A stretch of DNA of 38,384 nt, from positions 1-38,384 of the forward strand of contig NZ_CAKPYE010000014.1 of NCBI RefSeq assembly GCF_934202705.1. The letters run 5' to 3'. This DNA comes from an uncultured Limosilactobacillus sp. Lineage in GTDB: Bacteria; Bacillota; Bacilli; Lactobacillales; Lactobacillaceae. The position numbers and the translations under genes are program-made. Position 1 is the stretch's first letter. Each line of letters opens with the position of its first letter. Positions 23,285 through 31,290 of this stretch are shown one piece after another. The notes under the pieces were generated by a model. The model saw only the letters and a program-made list of their open reading frames with translations. It ran no database searches and was not told the DNA's origin.

Positions 23285-25402
23285 ATGAAGGGTTCACCAA
23301 TTCGTGATTTAATTGATTATCTGGTTATTCAACGGCGGTATGTCAAATTAGAAGAGTTGTGTACGCACTTTGGCGTGTCAAGACGGACCATTTTTTATCG
23401 GATTCGTCAAGCTAATCAACTATTAACGCAAAATAATATTCCAAAAATTAAGAATGAACGCGGTGCAGGTTACCTGCTGGATCCCCAAAGTATTAAATTG
23501 TGGCGTGCACTGCAGGCTAATTTGCATCAGGAGGATCAATCATCACCTGATCAAGAACCATCTAGCAGTCGCGCAAGCCGGATTCGCAAGATCCTATGGT
23601 TAATGATTATCAAAGATACCGATGTTTCAATCAATGATTTAGCAGTTGGTTTGAAAGTTTCACGAAATACAATTATTAATGACTTTAAGCTAATTCAGCA
23701 ACAGTATCCGCAATTAAAGGTTCAGTCAACCGTAAATGGACACCAAATTACCTGTATTGAAAACCAGATTCGGCGGTATGTTTTTCATGAGTTGCAACAG
23801 GATATTCATGGCTATTTTGCTCAGCAGATCCAGCAACTTACGTTCCCGGTGGTTGATCAAGGACAGGCGAAAAAAGATTTTCAACAATTAGAACATGAGA
23901 TTCAATCTAAATTTACGGAAAATGCCTACTGGACGTTAATTTTGATTTTAAAGTTTAGTATTTATCGACTTTCATTAGGACATTTAGTTACGCAAACTGC
24001 AACAACAGTTGGTGAAATCAATCAAATTACAAAATCGGTAGTTCCAGCAGTGCGGACCTTTTTAAAGGTGAACGGGGTTAATGATCCTCATGAATTAGTA
24101 TTTTTTACCGAATTGGTATTGGGATCGCAAGTCTCTTCAATTAATTATATTCGACCCGAGTTTCAGCAAACGATGATTACCGTTACTAAACAGATTATCA
24201 TGCGGTATGATCAGATTGCCGGAACTCGGATTAACTCGGCAGAATTTATTCAAGCACTGAGTAATCACTTATTTGCGACTTACTTCCGTTGTAAATTTAA
24301 TTTTGAGTTTAGCTCGAGTGTTTTAAAGGCGATCGAGGACCAGTTTTCTAATATGATTAAGTTTGTTCAAATTGCTTGTCAACCATTGGCCAACATGATT
24401 GGTAAACCCATCTCGGTAAACGAAATTGCCCTTATCTGCTTATACTTTATTTCCTATGATGATGTTTCAAATGATAATCTGACAACATTCTTAGATCAAA
24501 CGGGTGAAATTAAGGAAAGTCTGGAAGCTGAAGTGCTGCTAGTCTGCACGAGTGGGGTTAGTACTTCAGCATTGCTGTATTCGACCTTGCATCGTCGTTA
24601 CCCACTAATTAATTTTTCGCGGGCATTGAGTATTGAAAAATTAGCCAAGATTATGCGAATGCCCAATAAAGCTAAATTGATTATTACGACGGCCCCGTTG
24701 AATCAAGCTAATTATGGGATCCCAACGATTTATGTTCAGTCAGTATTGAGTGCACGTGATGGCTACAAAGTTGAACAAGTGCTGCGAAAGTATTTCCCTC
24801 AATTATCAATTAATCAAGAAAATTCTTTAAATAATATCATTGATATTATTCAACAAAGCGCGGATATTCATGATTTAGAAAAATTAAAGCATGATCTTTT
24901 AGAATATTTATTCCCCACTGATCATGAAAAATCCCAACATGATGGGATTCGCTTGAGTGACTTGATTACTACTGATCAGATTAAAATTTTTAAAGACAGT
25001 CAATTAAACTTAAAACAAATCATTCGTCAGTTATGCTGGATCTTAACTAATAAGAACATTACGACCCCGGAATATGCGGATGATATTATCCAGCTAATTG
25101 ATCAGTATGGCCCCTATATGCTCGTCTCGGCAGATACTTTTTTAGCCCATGCAGCGCCAAGTGACCATACCCAGCGTGTCGGGGTGGCGATTGGTATTTT
25201 ACAACAACCATTACACCTGCAAATCAATGATAAGGAAGTTGCGTTACGGTGTGTAATTTTACTATCGCCAGGGTATCATCATGAGCATGATCAGGCATTA
25301 GCAGAATTGATTAATATTATTACTAATCAACCACTATATCAACAAGTTCTGAATGCACAGTCTTCAAAAGAAGCTGCTAAACTTATTCAAACAATCTATT
25401 AA
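23285..25402 (+). CDS. PRD-containing transcriptional regulator (MtlR/LicR type)
   Basis: A 705-residue multidomain regulator. Two helix-turn-helix regions (about 5-60 with CTHFGVSRRTIFYRI, and 95-150 with LAVGLKVSRNTIINDF) are followed by two PTS-regulation domains. PRD1 has YRLSLGH near 230, and PRD2 has LSNHLFATYFR near 325. Next come a galactitol-type IIB-like domain with Cys421 (LLVCTSGVSTS) and a C-terminal IIA-like domain with His622 (LAHAAP). Family members are phosphorylated at these sites by HPr and cognate PTS proteins, and activate their operon when substrate flows. In both PRDs the second conserved histidine is not where I expect it (TELVLG, LYFISY), so PRD control may differ. 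ATG 23285 has AGAGGG. It likely controls the PTS genes upstream. Confidence 0.92.
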   Translation: MKGSPIRDLIDYLVIQRRYVKLEELCTHFGVSRRTIFYRIRQANQLLTQNNIPKIKNERGAGYLLDPQSIKLWRALQANLHQEDQSSPDQEPSSSRASRIRKILWLMIIKDTDVSINDLAVGLKVSRNTIINDFKLIQQQYPQLKVQSTVNGHQITCIENQIRRYVFHELQQDIHGYFAQQIQQLTFPVVDQGQAKKDFQQLEHEIQSKFTENAYWTLILILKFSIYRLSLGHLVTQTATTVGEINQITKSVVPAVRTFLKVNGVNDPHELVFFTELVLGSQVSSINYIRPEFQQTMITVTKQIIMRYDQIAGTRINSAEFIQALSNHLFATYFRCKFNFEFSSSVLKAIEDQFSNMIKFVQIACQPLANMIGKPISVNEIALICLYFISYDDVSNDNLTTFLDQTGEIKESLEAEVLLVCTSGVSTSALLYSTLHRRYPLINFSRALSIEKLAKIMRMPNKAKLIITTAPLNQANYGIPTIYVQSVLSARDGYKVEQVLRKYFPQLSINQENSLNNIIDIIQQSADIHDLEKLKHDLLEYLFPTDHEKSQHDGIRLSDLITTDQIKIFKDSQLNLKQIIRQLCWILTNKNITTPEYADDIIQLIDQYGPYMLVSADTFLAHAAPSDHTQRVGVAIGILQQPLHLQINDKEVALRCVILLSPGYHHEHDQALAELINIITNQPLYQQVLNAQSSKEAAKLIQTIY

Positions 25403-25415
25403 GGAGCGCTCAATA

Positions 25416-25682
25416 ATGAAAACTAAGTATAATCTTCCGTTTTATGTAATTATGATTACCGGTTTTGTCAGTACCATTGGTTTAGCTGTTTGGGAAATGA
25501 TGGTTCATCATCCTCAAACAGCTGGTGTGAATTTGATTGCAGCACTGATGTTTGGGATGTTAACGATTCGCAAGTATACGGCTGATCGTCAAATGGGTAA
25601 GGTCATTAGTATCTTAAATTGGATTATCCTGATTGGGATTTTTATTGCGATTGCGGCAGAAAGTGGTTTGATTTATAAATAA
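25416..25682 (+). CDS. Small three-span membrane protein
   Basis: An 88-residue protein with three hydrophobic spans (about 7-28, 35-52, 62-82), a positive N-terminus (MKTKY) and a short basic loop RKYTADRQMGK between the second and third spans. The start is ATG 25416 with AAGGAGCG ahead. It begins 13 bases after the regulator stop and ends 12 bases before the amidohydrolase start, so it is within one transcription unit. I do not recognise the family and assign no function. Confidence 0.75.
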   Translation: MKTKYNLPFYVIMITGFVSTIGLAVWEMMVHHPQTAGVNLIAALMFGMLTIRKYTADRQMGKVISILNWIILIGIFIAIAAESGLIYK

Positions 25683-25694
25683 TTGGTGATGAAC

Positions 25695-26681
25695 ATGCGT
25701 AAAATTGATGGACACATTCATTTAGTTCGTGAATTGGCTGGTGCCAAAGGCCAGGGTCGCTTAAATCCGTTGGGAAATGGTGATGCCATTTGGGATGACG
25801 GTGAAGTTATACATTTAATTCCGCAAGGCTGGGGTAATGATAACTTTTTAGTTGAAAAGTATTTGCCTGTGATGCAACAAGAAAACATTGCCAAGGCAGT
25901 TTTGTTGCAAGGGACGCTTAATGGTTATCAGAATTATTATACGTACCAAGTGATAAAACGCTTCCCGGAAAAGTTTATCGGGGCCTTTGCCGTTGATCCG
26001 TTTGATGAGTTTGTAATGAAAATTGTTAAACGGCATGTCGAACAGCTTGGGTTTAGAGCAATCAAATTTGAAATTAGTCAGGGAGGCGGTCTCCACGGCT
26101 TTCATCAGCCATTTCGTTTAGATATTAATCCGCGATGTTCGGAAATTTTTCACTATCTTGCGGATTATCCGGGTTTTGTGGTAACGGTGGACTATGGTGA
26201 TGATACCCAAACCAGTTACCAACCGGAAGCAATCGTTAATCTTGCAAAGCGGTATCCCCAATTTGATTTTGTGGTTTGTCATCTGTCATTTCCAAATGCA
26301 ACGCATTTGAATCGCCTTCATAACGTTTTAGATCAATTTGGCGGTTTAAAAAATATTTATGTTGATCTTTCAGCAATTCAAGATATTCAAGGAGAAACGA
26401 GTGAAGATTTTCCATATCCTCAATGTCAGCAGTCAGTGCGATTGGCAAAGCAAGTGTTAGGAACTAAACGTTTAATTTGGGGAACTGACGCACCGTGGTC
26501 AGCCACGTTTAACTCTTATCATCAACTTGCTACTTGGTTGGAACATACGTCACTTTTTTCTAAAACTGAACTAGCAGATGTGATGTATCACAATGCTGAA
26601 CGGGTGTACTTTAAGCCGCAAAATCAACGAGCTGTGAAGAAAGCATATGATCCAGTGATCCAAAAGTTGAAAAACCATTAA
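25695..26681 (+). CDS. Amidohydrolase-2 family metal-dependent hydrolase
   Basis: A 328-residue TIM-barrel hydrolase of the amidohydrolase superfamily (Amidohydro_2 type). The metal-binding DGHIH gives His7 and His9, a later histidine is His196 (VVCHLSFP), and the catalytic aspartate is Asp265 in WGTDAPW. Members include sugar-acid lactonases and decarboxylases acting on ring or acid substrates. Its place next to a galactitol-type PTS and beside the ascorbate genes suggests it opens a lactone or cleaves the imported phosphorylated compound; that is inference. ATG 25695 is favoured because GGTGA at 25685-25689 is well spaced; ATG 25689 overlaps that site. The unbroken active-site pattern argues for a working enzyme. 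Confidence 0.82.
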   Translation: MRKIDGHIHLVRELAGAKGQGRLNPLGNGDAIWDDGEVIHLIPQGWGNDNFLVEKYLPVMQQENIAKAVLLQGTLNGYQNYYTYQVIKRFPEKFIGAFAVDPFDEFVMKIVKRHVEQLGFRAIKFEISQGGGLHGFHQPFRLDINPRCSEIFHYLADYPGFVVTVDYGDDTQTSYQPEAIVNLAKRYPQFDFVVCHLSFPNATHLNRLHNVLDQFGGLKNIYVDLSAIQDIQGETSEDFPYPQCQQSVRLAKQVLGTKRLIWGTDAPWSATFNSYHQLATWLEHTSLFSKTELADVMYHNAERVYFKPQNQRAVKKAYDPVIQKLKNH

Positions 26682-26719
26682 TTAACAACACATTAGTCGT
26701 TTTAGTAATTATGTTTAAT

Positions 26720-26725
26720 TATAAT
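26720..26725 (+). promoter_or_regulatory. Possible -10 box of the cytochrome-b5-like gene
   Basis: A perfect TATAAT in the 85-base gap, with only a poor -35 (TCGTTT) 17 bp upstream. The gene may have its own weak promoter. Confidence 0.4.
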
Positions 26726-26766
26726 GAAGTTGTACATTCGGTTAATGAATCTTAGGAGGGATGACG

Positions 26767-27003
26767 ATGAGTGAAAAAATTTTTACCAAGGGTGAATTAG
26801 CAACCTTCAATGGCAAGAACGGGCAGCCAGCTTACGTGGCCATTAACGGGACGGTCTATGATGTTTCGGGCAAGGCTGCCTGGCAAAATGGTAAGCATCA
26901 TGGTAATGTGGCAGGACAAGACTTAACTGAAACGTTGTTTAATAAGTCACCGCATAAAGATCAAGTTTTAAAGGGTTTGCCAGTGGTTGGCAAATTGGCA
27001 TAA
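26767..27003 (+). CDS. Cytochrome-b5-like heme/steroid-binding domain protein
   Basis: A 78-residue protein made of one domain. The order FTKGELATFNGKNGQPAYVAINGTVYDVSG is the beta start of the cytochrome b5-like fold. His44/His45 in GKHHGNVAGQDLT and His63 in NKSPHKDQ sit where the two heme ligands are expected in short prokaryotic members. No signal peptide or membrane anchor is seen, so it is cytosolic. The start is ATG 26767: AGGAGGG ends at 26760, and the in-frame ATG at 26761 would touch it. Whether it binds heme in an organism that probably does not make heme is unknown. It closes the galactitol-type PTS region and faces the DeoR gene. Confidence 0.85.
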   Translation: MSEKIFTKGELATFNGKNGQPAYVAINGTVYDVSGKAAWQNGKHHGNVAGQDLTETLFNKSPHKDQVLKGLPVVGKLA

Positions 27004-27039
27004 CGTTGTAAGAATGACCCAAGTTAGGTAGATCAAACT

Positions 27040-27088
27040 ACAAATGAGCTCCAGAGTAGGTTTTACACCTGCACTGGAGCTCATTTGT
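27040..27088. terminator. Bidirectional hairpin between convergent genes
   Basis: ACAAATGAGCTCCAG (27040-27054) has its exact complement at 27074-27088. The 19-base loop holds a small inner pairing. It lies between the stops of the cytochrome-b5-like and DeoR genes and can serve both, although neither side has a long T run. Outer flanks TGACCCAA (27015-27022) and TTGGGTCA (about 27110-27117) extend the symmetry. Confidence 0.75.
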
Positions 27089-27102
27089 ATATAACAGAAT
27101 GT

Positions 27103-27867
27103 TCAAATTTGGGTCACTTGAACGACCTCAACCCCTTGTTTGCGGAAGGCATCGAGAATTTTTCCTGAAACAAAGGTATCAGTGATCAAGATATCGATAT
27201 CAGAGATTTTGCCAATGGTGAAGTTAGAAAAACTACCAAATTTACTATAATCGGCTACGACAATTAAGCGCCGTGAATTTTTGATAATATTGCGATTAAC
27301 ATTGGCTTCTTCAATCCAAGGAGTGGAGATTCCTTGATCCAGACTTAATCCGGCGCAACCAATAATTCCCCAGTCAGAACGCATGCTAAGAAAGGTGCGG
27401 TTAGCAATATCGCCACTCATAATGTCGCGATTGTTGACGTTGCCTCCAGATAAGATCAGCGAAGCCATGTTATGGTCAGATAATAACTTTACGGCGTTAC
27501 CATTGTTAGTAATGATGGAAACTTTTTTATTAAGGAGGGCTTTCACTGCATAAAAAGCGGTCGAACTGGAATTAATAAATACAATCTCATTATCGTTAAT
27601 GTTTTTAGCGGCTTCGTTGCCCAGACTCTTTTTGATCCGAAAACGTGAATCGCTATGGCTAGCATTTTCAGGAGAAACAAAGCTGACGACTCCCAGATGT
27701 TGTGTTAAGCGACCCATTTTAACCAGACTATTGCAGTCACGACGGATCGTCATCTCTGACACTTTCAGATGTTTACTGAGTTCTTCAATAGTCATTGATT
27801 GTTTTTTATTTAATACATCTAAAATGTGTTCCCTTCGATTTTCGATATTCTTATATGAGTTTCTCAT
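27103..27867 (-). CDS. DeoR-family repressor, probable ascorbate regulon regulator
   Basis: A 254-residue DeoR/GlpR-type protein. The N-terminal winged helix has ENRREHILDVLNKKQSMTI then VSEMTIRRDCNSLVKMGRL. The C-terminal sugar-phosphate sensor domain has INSSSTAFYAVKALL, ITNNGNAVKLL and IGCAGLSLDQGIST. It diverges from ulaG, and the space between carries two identical boxes 40 bp apart, so it is probably the local counterpart of UlaR, which in E. coli is released by L-ascorbate 6-phosphate. The match to UlaR is by context and family, not by residues. Start: ATG 27867, with AGAGGTGA ahead; an in-frame GTG 9 bases earlier overlaps that site. Confidence 0.9.
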   Translation of the reverse strand: MRNSYKNIENRREHILDVLNKKQSMTIEELSKHLKVSEMTIRRDCNSLVKMGRLTQHLGVVSFVSPENASHSDSRFRIKKSLGNEAAKNINDNEIVFINSSSTAFYAVKALLNKKVSIITNNGNAVKLLSDHNMASLILSGGNVNNRDIMSGDIANRTFLSMRSDWGIIGCAGLSLDQGISTPWIEEANVNRNIIKNSRRLIVVADYSKFGSFSNFTIGKISDIDILITDTFVSGKILDAFRKQGVEVVQVTQI

Positions 27868-27961
27868 ATATGTCACCTCTGCATAGTATTTAAATGGTTA
27901 ATGGCTGTTTTATATGTGATTATAACAAATAAAATAATAAATGGCGGTTTTTCAATCCTAA

Positions 27962-28015
27962 AAAGTGAAAAAATATTGATAATAACATTTAATTATCATA
28001 TAAAGTGAAAAAATA
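27962..28015. promoter_or_regulatory. Paired DeoR-type operator boxes
   Basis: AAAGTGAAAAAATA occurs at 27962-27975 and again at 28002-28015, exactly 40 bp apart (about four helical turns) and in the same orientation, in the gap between the DeoR and ulaG genes. Widely spaced direct boxes suit cooperative binding by this family. Confidence 0.65.
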
Positions 28016-28028
28016 ACATATAAAACGA

Positions 28029-28062
28029 TTGAAATCGGTTACTTAAGATAATATCCTATACT
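28029..28062 (+). promoter_or_regulatory. ulaG promoter with overlapping cre site
   Basis: TGAAATCGGTTACT at 28030-28043 matches cre at 13 of 14 and overlaps a TTGAAA -35 box (28029-28034). A -10 candidate is TATCCT (28052-28057), 17 bp away, or TATACT (28057-28062). CcpA repression by blocking the -35 is expected. Confidence 0.7.
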
Positions 28063-28100
28063 CGTAAACAAATAAAGATGTTGTTTAGGAGGAATTTACA

Positions 28101-29174
28101 ATGGCATCACCAAAGAATATTAACGATGTAACTCCAGAAAATTACGCAATGAACAATTTTCCAGAATGGGGTCAATACCTCAACGAAGAAATTGCTGATT
28201 ACAAAGTTCCGGCAGGTAGTTTCCGACTCTGGTGGACTGGATGCATGGGCTTTTGGCTCAAGACGCATGAAGGTACCAACATTTTAGTCGATGTTTGGAA
28301 TGGTACTGGTAAGCACACCCATGGTAATGGCAAGATGCGTAAGGGTCACCAAATGATGCGGATGGCTGGTGTTGAAGCTCAACAACCAAACTTACGTAAC
28401 CGTCCATACGTCATTGATCCATTTGCTTTCAAGGACGTTGATGCCCTTTGTGTTACTCACACACACCACGATCACTTAGACATTTACACCGCTGCTTGTG
28501 TTAACAAGAACTGCCCAAACGCTAAGTTTATCGGACCTCAAGGCGTGGTTGATGAATGGATCGAATGGGGAATTCCTGCTGAAAAAACCATTGTTGTCAA
28601 ACCTGGCGATGAAGTCAAAGTTGGCGCAGTTAACATTAAGGCCCTTGAATCATTTGATCGGACCGAATTAGTAACTGAAGATGACCCGAGTGTTACGCTG
28701 GAAGGCCACATGCCACAAGAAATGGCAAAGGTTGCAGCTAACTACTTATTTGAAACTTCAGGTGGTAACCTTTACGACGCTGGTGACTCTCACATGTCCA
28801 ACACCTTTACGAAGCACGGTAACGAAAACAAGATTGATGTTGCTCTTTGTGCTTACGGTGAAAACCCACGGGGAATCACGGATAAGCTGGATGACTCACA
28901 AGTTCTGCGGATGTCAGAAGATTTGAAGACTAAGGTTGTAATCCCAATGCACTGGGACATTTGGTCCAACTTCTTTGCTGATCCAAAGGATATCATTAAG
29001 CTTTGGAAACTTAAGAAGTACCGTTTGCACTATGACTTCAAGCCATACATTCTCCAAGTTGGTGGTGGATTTAGCTTCCCACAAAACAAGGACGACTTTG
29101 AATACATGTACGATCGCGGTTTCCACGACGCATTCAAGAACAAACCAGACTTACCATTCCCAGAATTACTTTAA
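28101..29174 (+). CDS. ulaG: L-ascorbate-6-phosphate lactonase
   Basis: A 357-residue metallo-beta-lactamase-fold enzyme that opens the lactone ring of L-ascorbate 6-phosphate to 3-keto-L-gulonate 6-phosphate in the cytosol. It can be followed along E. coli UlaG (354 residues): FPEWGQYLNEEI, GTGKHTHGN, GHQMMRMAGV, DPFAFKDVDA, the metal motif THTHHDHLD, NYLFETSGGNLYDAGDSHMSN, YGENPRGITDK and PMHWDIWSNF. ATG 28101 has AGGAGGAA. It heads the ascorbate operon, whereas in E. coli ulaG is a separate divergent unit. All expected motif histidines are present, so it should be active. Confidence 0.97.
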   Translation: MASPKNINDVTPENYAMNNFPEWGQYLNEEIADYKVPAGSFRLWWTGCMGFWLKTHEGTNILVDVWNGTGKHTHGNGKMRKGHQMMRMAGVEAQQPNLRNRPYVIDPFAFKDVDALCVTHTHHDHLDIYTAACVNKNCPNAKFIGPQGVVDEWIEWGIPAEKTIVVKPGDEVKVGAVNIKALESFDRTELVTEDDPSVTLEGHMPQEMAKVAANYLFETSGGNLYDAGDSHMSNTFTKHGNENKIDVALCAYGENPRGITDKLDDSQVLRMSEDLKTKVVIPMHWDIWSNFFADPKDIIKLWKLKKYRLHYDFKPYILQVGGGFSFPQNKDDFEYMYDRGFHDAFKNKPDLPFPELL

Positions 29175-29209
29175 TTCACCGAGTGCTTAAAGTTGGAAGG
29201 GAAAATTAA

Positions 29210-29244
29210 ATGAAGATTATTAATTAGCCCACGTTCGGGTGGGC
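29210..29244 (+). other. Five-codon ORF and hairpin between ulaG and ulaC
   Basis: GGAAGGG at 29195-29201 is well spaced for a tiny ORF, ATG AAG ATT ATT AAT TAG (29210-29227). A GC-rich stem GCCCAC/GTGGGC (29227-29232, 29239-29244) with loop GTTCGG follows at once, without a T tract, and then the ulaC ribosome site. It could be an mRNA processing or stability element; the tiny ORF may be chance. Confidence 0.4.
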
Positions 29245-29263
29245 ATGGGAGGATTATTAAATA

Positions 29264-29722
29264 ATGTTACGTTACTTTTTAGAAAATGGACTAGTTAATA
29301 TTACGGACCAGCATCCTGACAATTGGGAAGATGCAATTCGCATTAGTGGGGAAGTTGTGAAGAAGAACAATTTGGTTACTGACCAATACATTGACCAAGT
29401 GGTTTCTGATGTTAAAGAATATGGTCCCTACATTGTGATTGTTCCTGGTGTTGCAATGCCACACTCCTCTGCTGAAAACAGTGGTGTCTTAGGAACCGGA
29501 ATTGGCTTCACGATTATGCCAGAAAAGGTTTCATTTGAAGATGGTAACCCAGACAAGGATGCCAAGCTATTCTTTATGCTTGCTGCTAAAGATCACGATA
29601 CTCACGTCAAAAATATTGCAAACTTATCTGACATGTTAATGGAAGACGACATGGTCGACGATCTCTTGAAGATTAAGACGATGGATGATTATCGTGACGT
29701 TATGAAGAAGCACAATATGTAA
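29264..29722 (+). CDS. ulaC: PTS ascorbate-specific IIA component
   Basis: A 152-residue cytosolic phosphocarrier of the mannitol/fructose IIA fold that moves phosphate from HPr to UlaB. The active site is His67 in VPGVAMPHSSAE, the pattern of UlaC. ATG 29264 has GGGAGG. It stands 89 bases after ulaG behind a small hairpin and 24 bases before ulaA. The component order IIA-IIC-IIB differs from the ulaA-ulaB-ulaC order of E. coli and equals that of the galactitol-type cluster to the left. Confidence 0.93.
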   Translation: MLRYFLENGLVNITDQHPDNWEDAIRISGEVVKKNNLVTDQYIDQVVSDVKEYGPYIVIVPGVAMPHSSAENSGVLGTGIGFTIMPEKVSFEDGNPDKDAKLFFMLAAKDHDTHVKNIANLSDMLMEDDMVDDLLKIKTMDDYRDVMKKHNM

Positions 29723-29746
29723 GATTGTCGAAAAAGGTGAAGAAAT

Positions 29747-31252
29747 ATGAATGCTGTATTTAATGTCTTTATGACAATCTGGGAATACTTTGCCAAAAAC
29801 ATTCTAGAACAACCAGCCTTTATGATTGGTTTTATTGTTCTGATTGGGTACCTTCTAGAAAAGAAGAAATGGTATGAAGTACTTTCTGGATTCTTAAAAG
29901 CCACAATTGGTTACTTTATTTTAACGGTTGGTTCAAGTGGTTTAGTGACTTCGTTCCGGCCAATCTTGGTTGGATTGAAATCACGGTTCCACCTTTCAGC
30001 CATGGTCACTGACCCTTACTTTGGTCAAAACGCCGTCACAGTCGGGATTATGAAACGCTTTGGTCGTTCATTTGCGGACACGATGTTACTGCTATTGTTT
30101 GCCTACATTATGAACATTCTTTTGGTTCGTTTCCAAAAGTACACGAAACTTCGTGCCGTCTTTACAACTGGTAATGTTCAAGTTCAACAAGCTGCAACTG
30201 CTTTTTGGCTGTTTCTCTTCTGTTTCCCACAAATGGGACGGATTCCTTTACTAATTGTGATGAGTATTGTTTTAGGCCTTTACTGGGCCGTTGGTTCCAA
30301 CTTAACGGTTGGAATTACTCAGGAATTAACTGATGGTGCTGGATTTGGGATTGCCCACCAACAAATGTTTGGGATTTTCATCTTCGCTAAATGGGCTGAA
30401 TGGATGGAAAAGCGTGCTAAGGCCAAGGGCAAGACCGAATCAAAACGTTTGGAAGATATCGAATTGCCGGGTTGGCTATCCATGTTCAACGATAACATGG
30501 TATCTACCGCGATCCTGATGATTATCTTCTTCGGAATTATTTTGATTATCCTTGGCCCATCCTACTTGATTAAAGCGGGCTTTATGAAGGCTGGTCAAAG
30601 TTTTGTCTTCTATATTATTCAGACGTCATTAATGTTTGCCGTTTACCTCGCAATTTTGCAACTCGGGGTTCGGACATTCGTTAACGAATTGACAGAATCC
30701 TTTACGGGAATTTCAGATCGGTGGTTACCAGGTTCTGTTCCTGGGATCGACGTTGCCGCAACCTTAGGGTTCGGTTCGCCAAATGCCGCTACAATCGGAT
30801 TTATGTTTGGTGCTTTAGGTCAATTCTTAATGATCATTTTACTGATCGTTCTCAAGTCACCAACCATCGTGATTGCTGGGTTTATTCCGCTGTTCTTTGA
30901 CAACGCAGCCATCGGTGTCTTTGCTAACAACCGTGGTGGTTACAAGTACGCGATGATTGCGCCATTTATCTCCGGGTTAATCCAAGTTGGTGGGTCAGCA
31001 TTGATTGCAACCTGGGTTGGCATGGCAACATACGGTGGTTACCTCGGAATGTTCGACTGGGCAACGGTATGGCCACTCGCAACTGTCATCATGAAGTACC
31101 TAGGCTACATTGGAATTGCTGTTGTTATCATTGTCTTCGTCCTCATTCCACAACTGGAATACCGTCACGATCCAAAGGGTTACTTCTTAATCGTTAAGGA
31201 TTATGACGCATGGAAGAAGATGCATGAAGAAGAGGCTGACGCAGCTAAATAA
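29747..31252 (+). CDS. ulaA: PTS ascorbate-specific IIC permease
   Basis: A 501-residue membrane protein that imports L-ascorbate and presents it for phosphorylation. The UlaA family pattern is clear: EQPAFMIGFIVLIGYLLEKKKW at the start, GYFILTVGSSGLVTSFRPI, DPYFGQNAV, and the late block GFIPLFFDNAAIGVFANNRGGYK. About 11 spans fit the known fold. The C-terminus is longer and more charged than I expect for the E. coli protein (a Tyr-Asp and Glu-rich tail). ATG 29747 has AAAGGTGA. Confidence 0.96.
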   Translation: MNAVFNVFMTIWEYFAKNILEQPAFMIGFIVLIGYLLEKKKWYEVLSGFLKATIGYFILTVGSSGLVTSFRPILVGLKSRFHLSAMVTDPYFGQNAVTVGIMKRFGRSFADTMLLLLFAYIMNILLVRFQKYTKLRAVFTTGNVQVQQAATAFWLFLFCFPQMGRIPLLIVMSIVLGLYWAVGSNLTVGITQELTDGAGFGIAHQQMFGIFIFAKWAEWMEKRAKAKGKTESKRLEDIELPGWLSMFNDNMVSTAILMIIFFGIILIILGPSYLIKAGFMKAGQSFVFYIIQTSLMFAVYLAILQLGVRTFVNELTESFTGISDRWLPGSVPGIDVAATLGFGSPNAATIGFMFGALGQFLMIILLIVLKSPTIVIAGFIPLFFDNAAIGVFANNRGGYKYAMIAPFISGLIQVGGSALIATWVGMATYGGYLGMFDWATVWPLATVIMKYLGYIGIAVVIIVFVLIPQLEYRHDPKGYFLIVKDYDAWKKMHEEEADAAK

Positions 31253-31290
31253 TTACTAAATTAACATTTGTCAATTGAGGAGGATTTATC

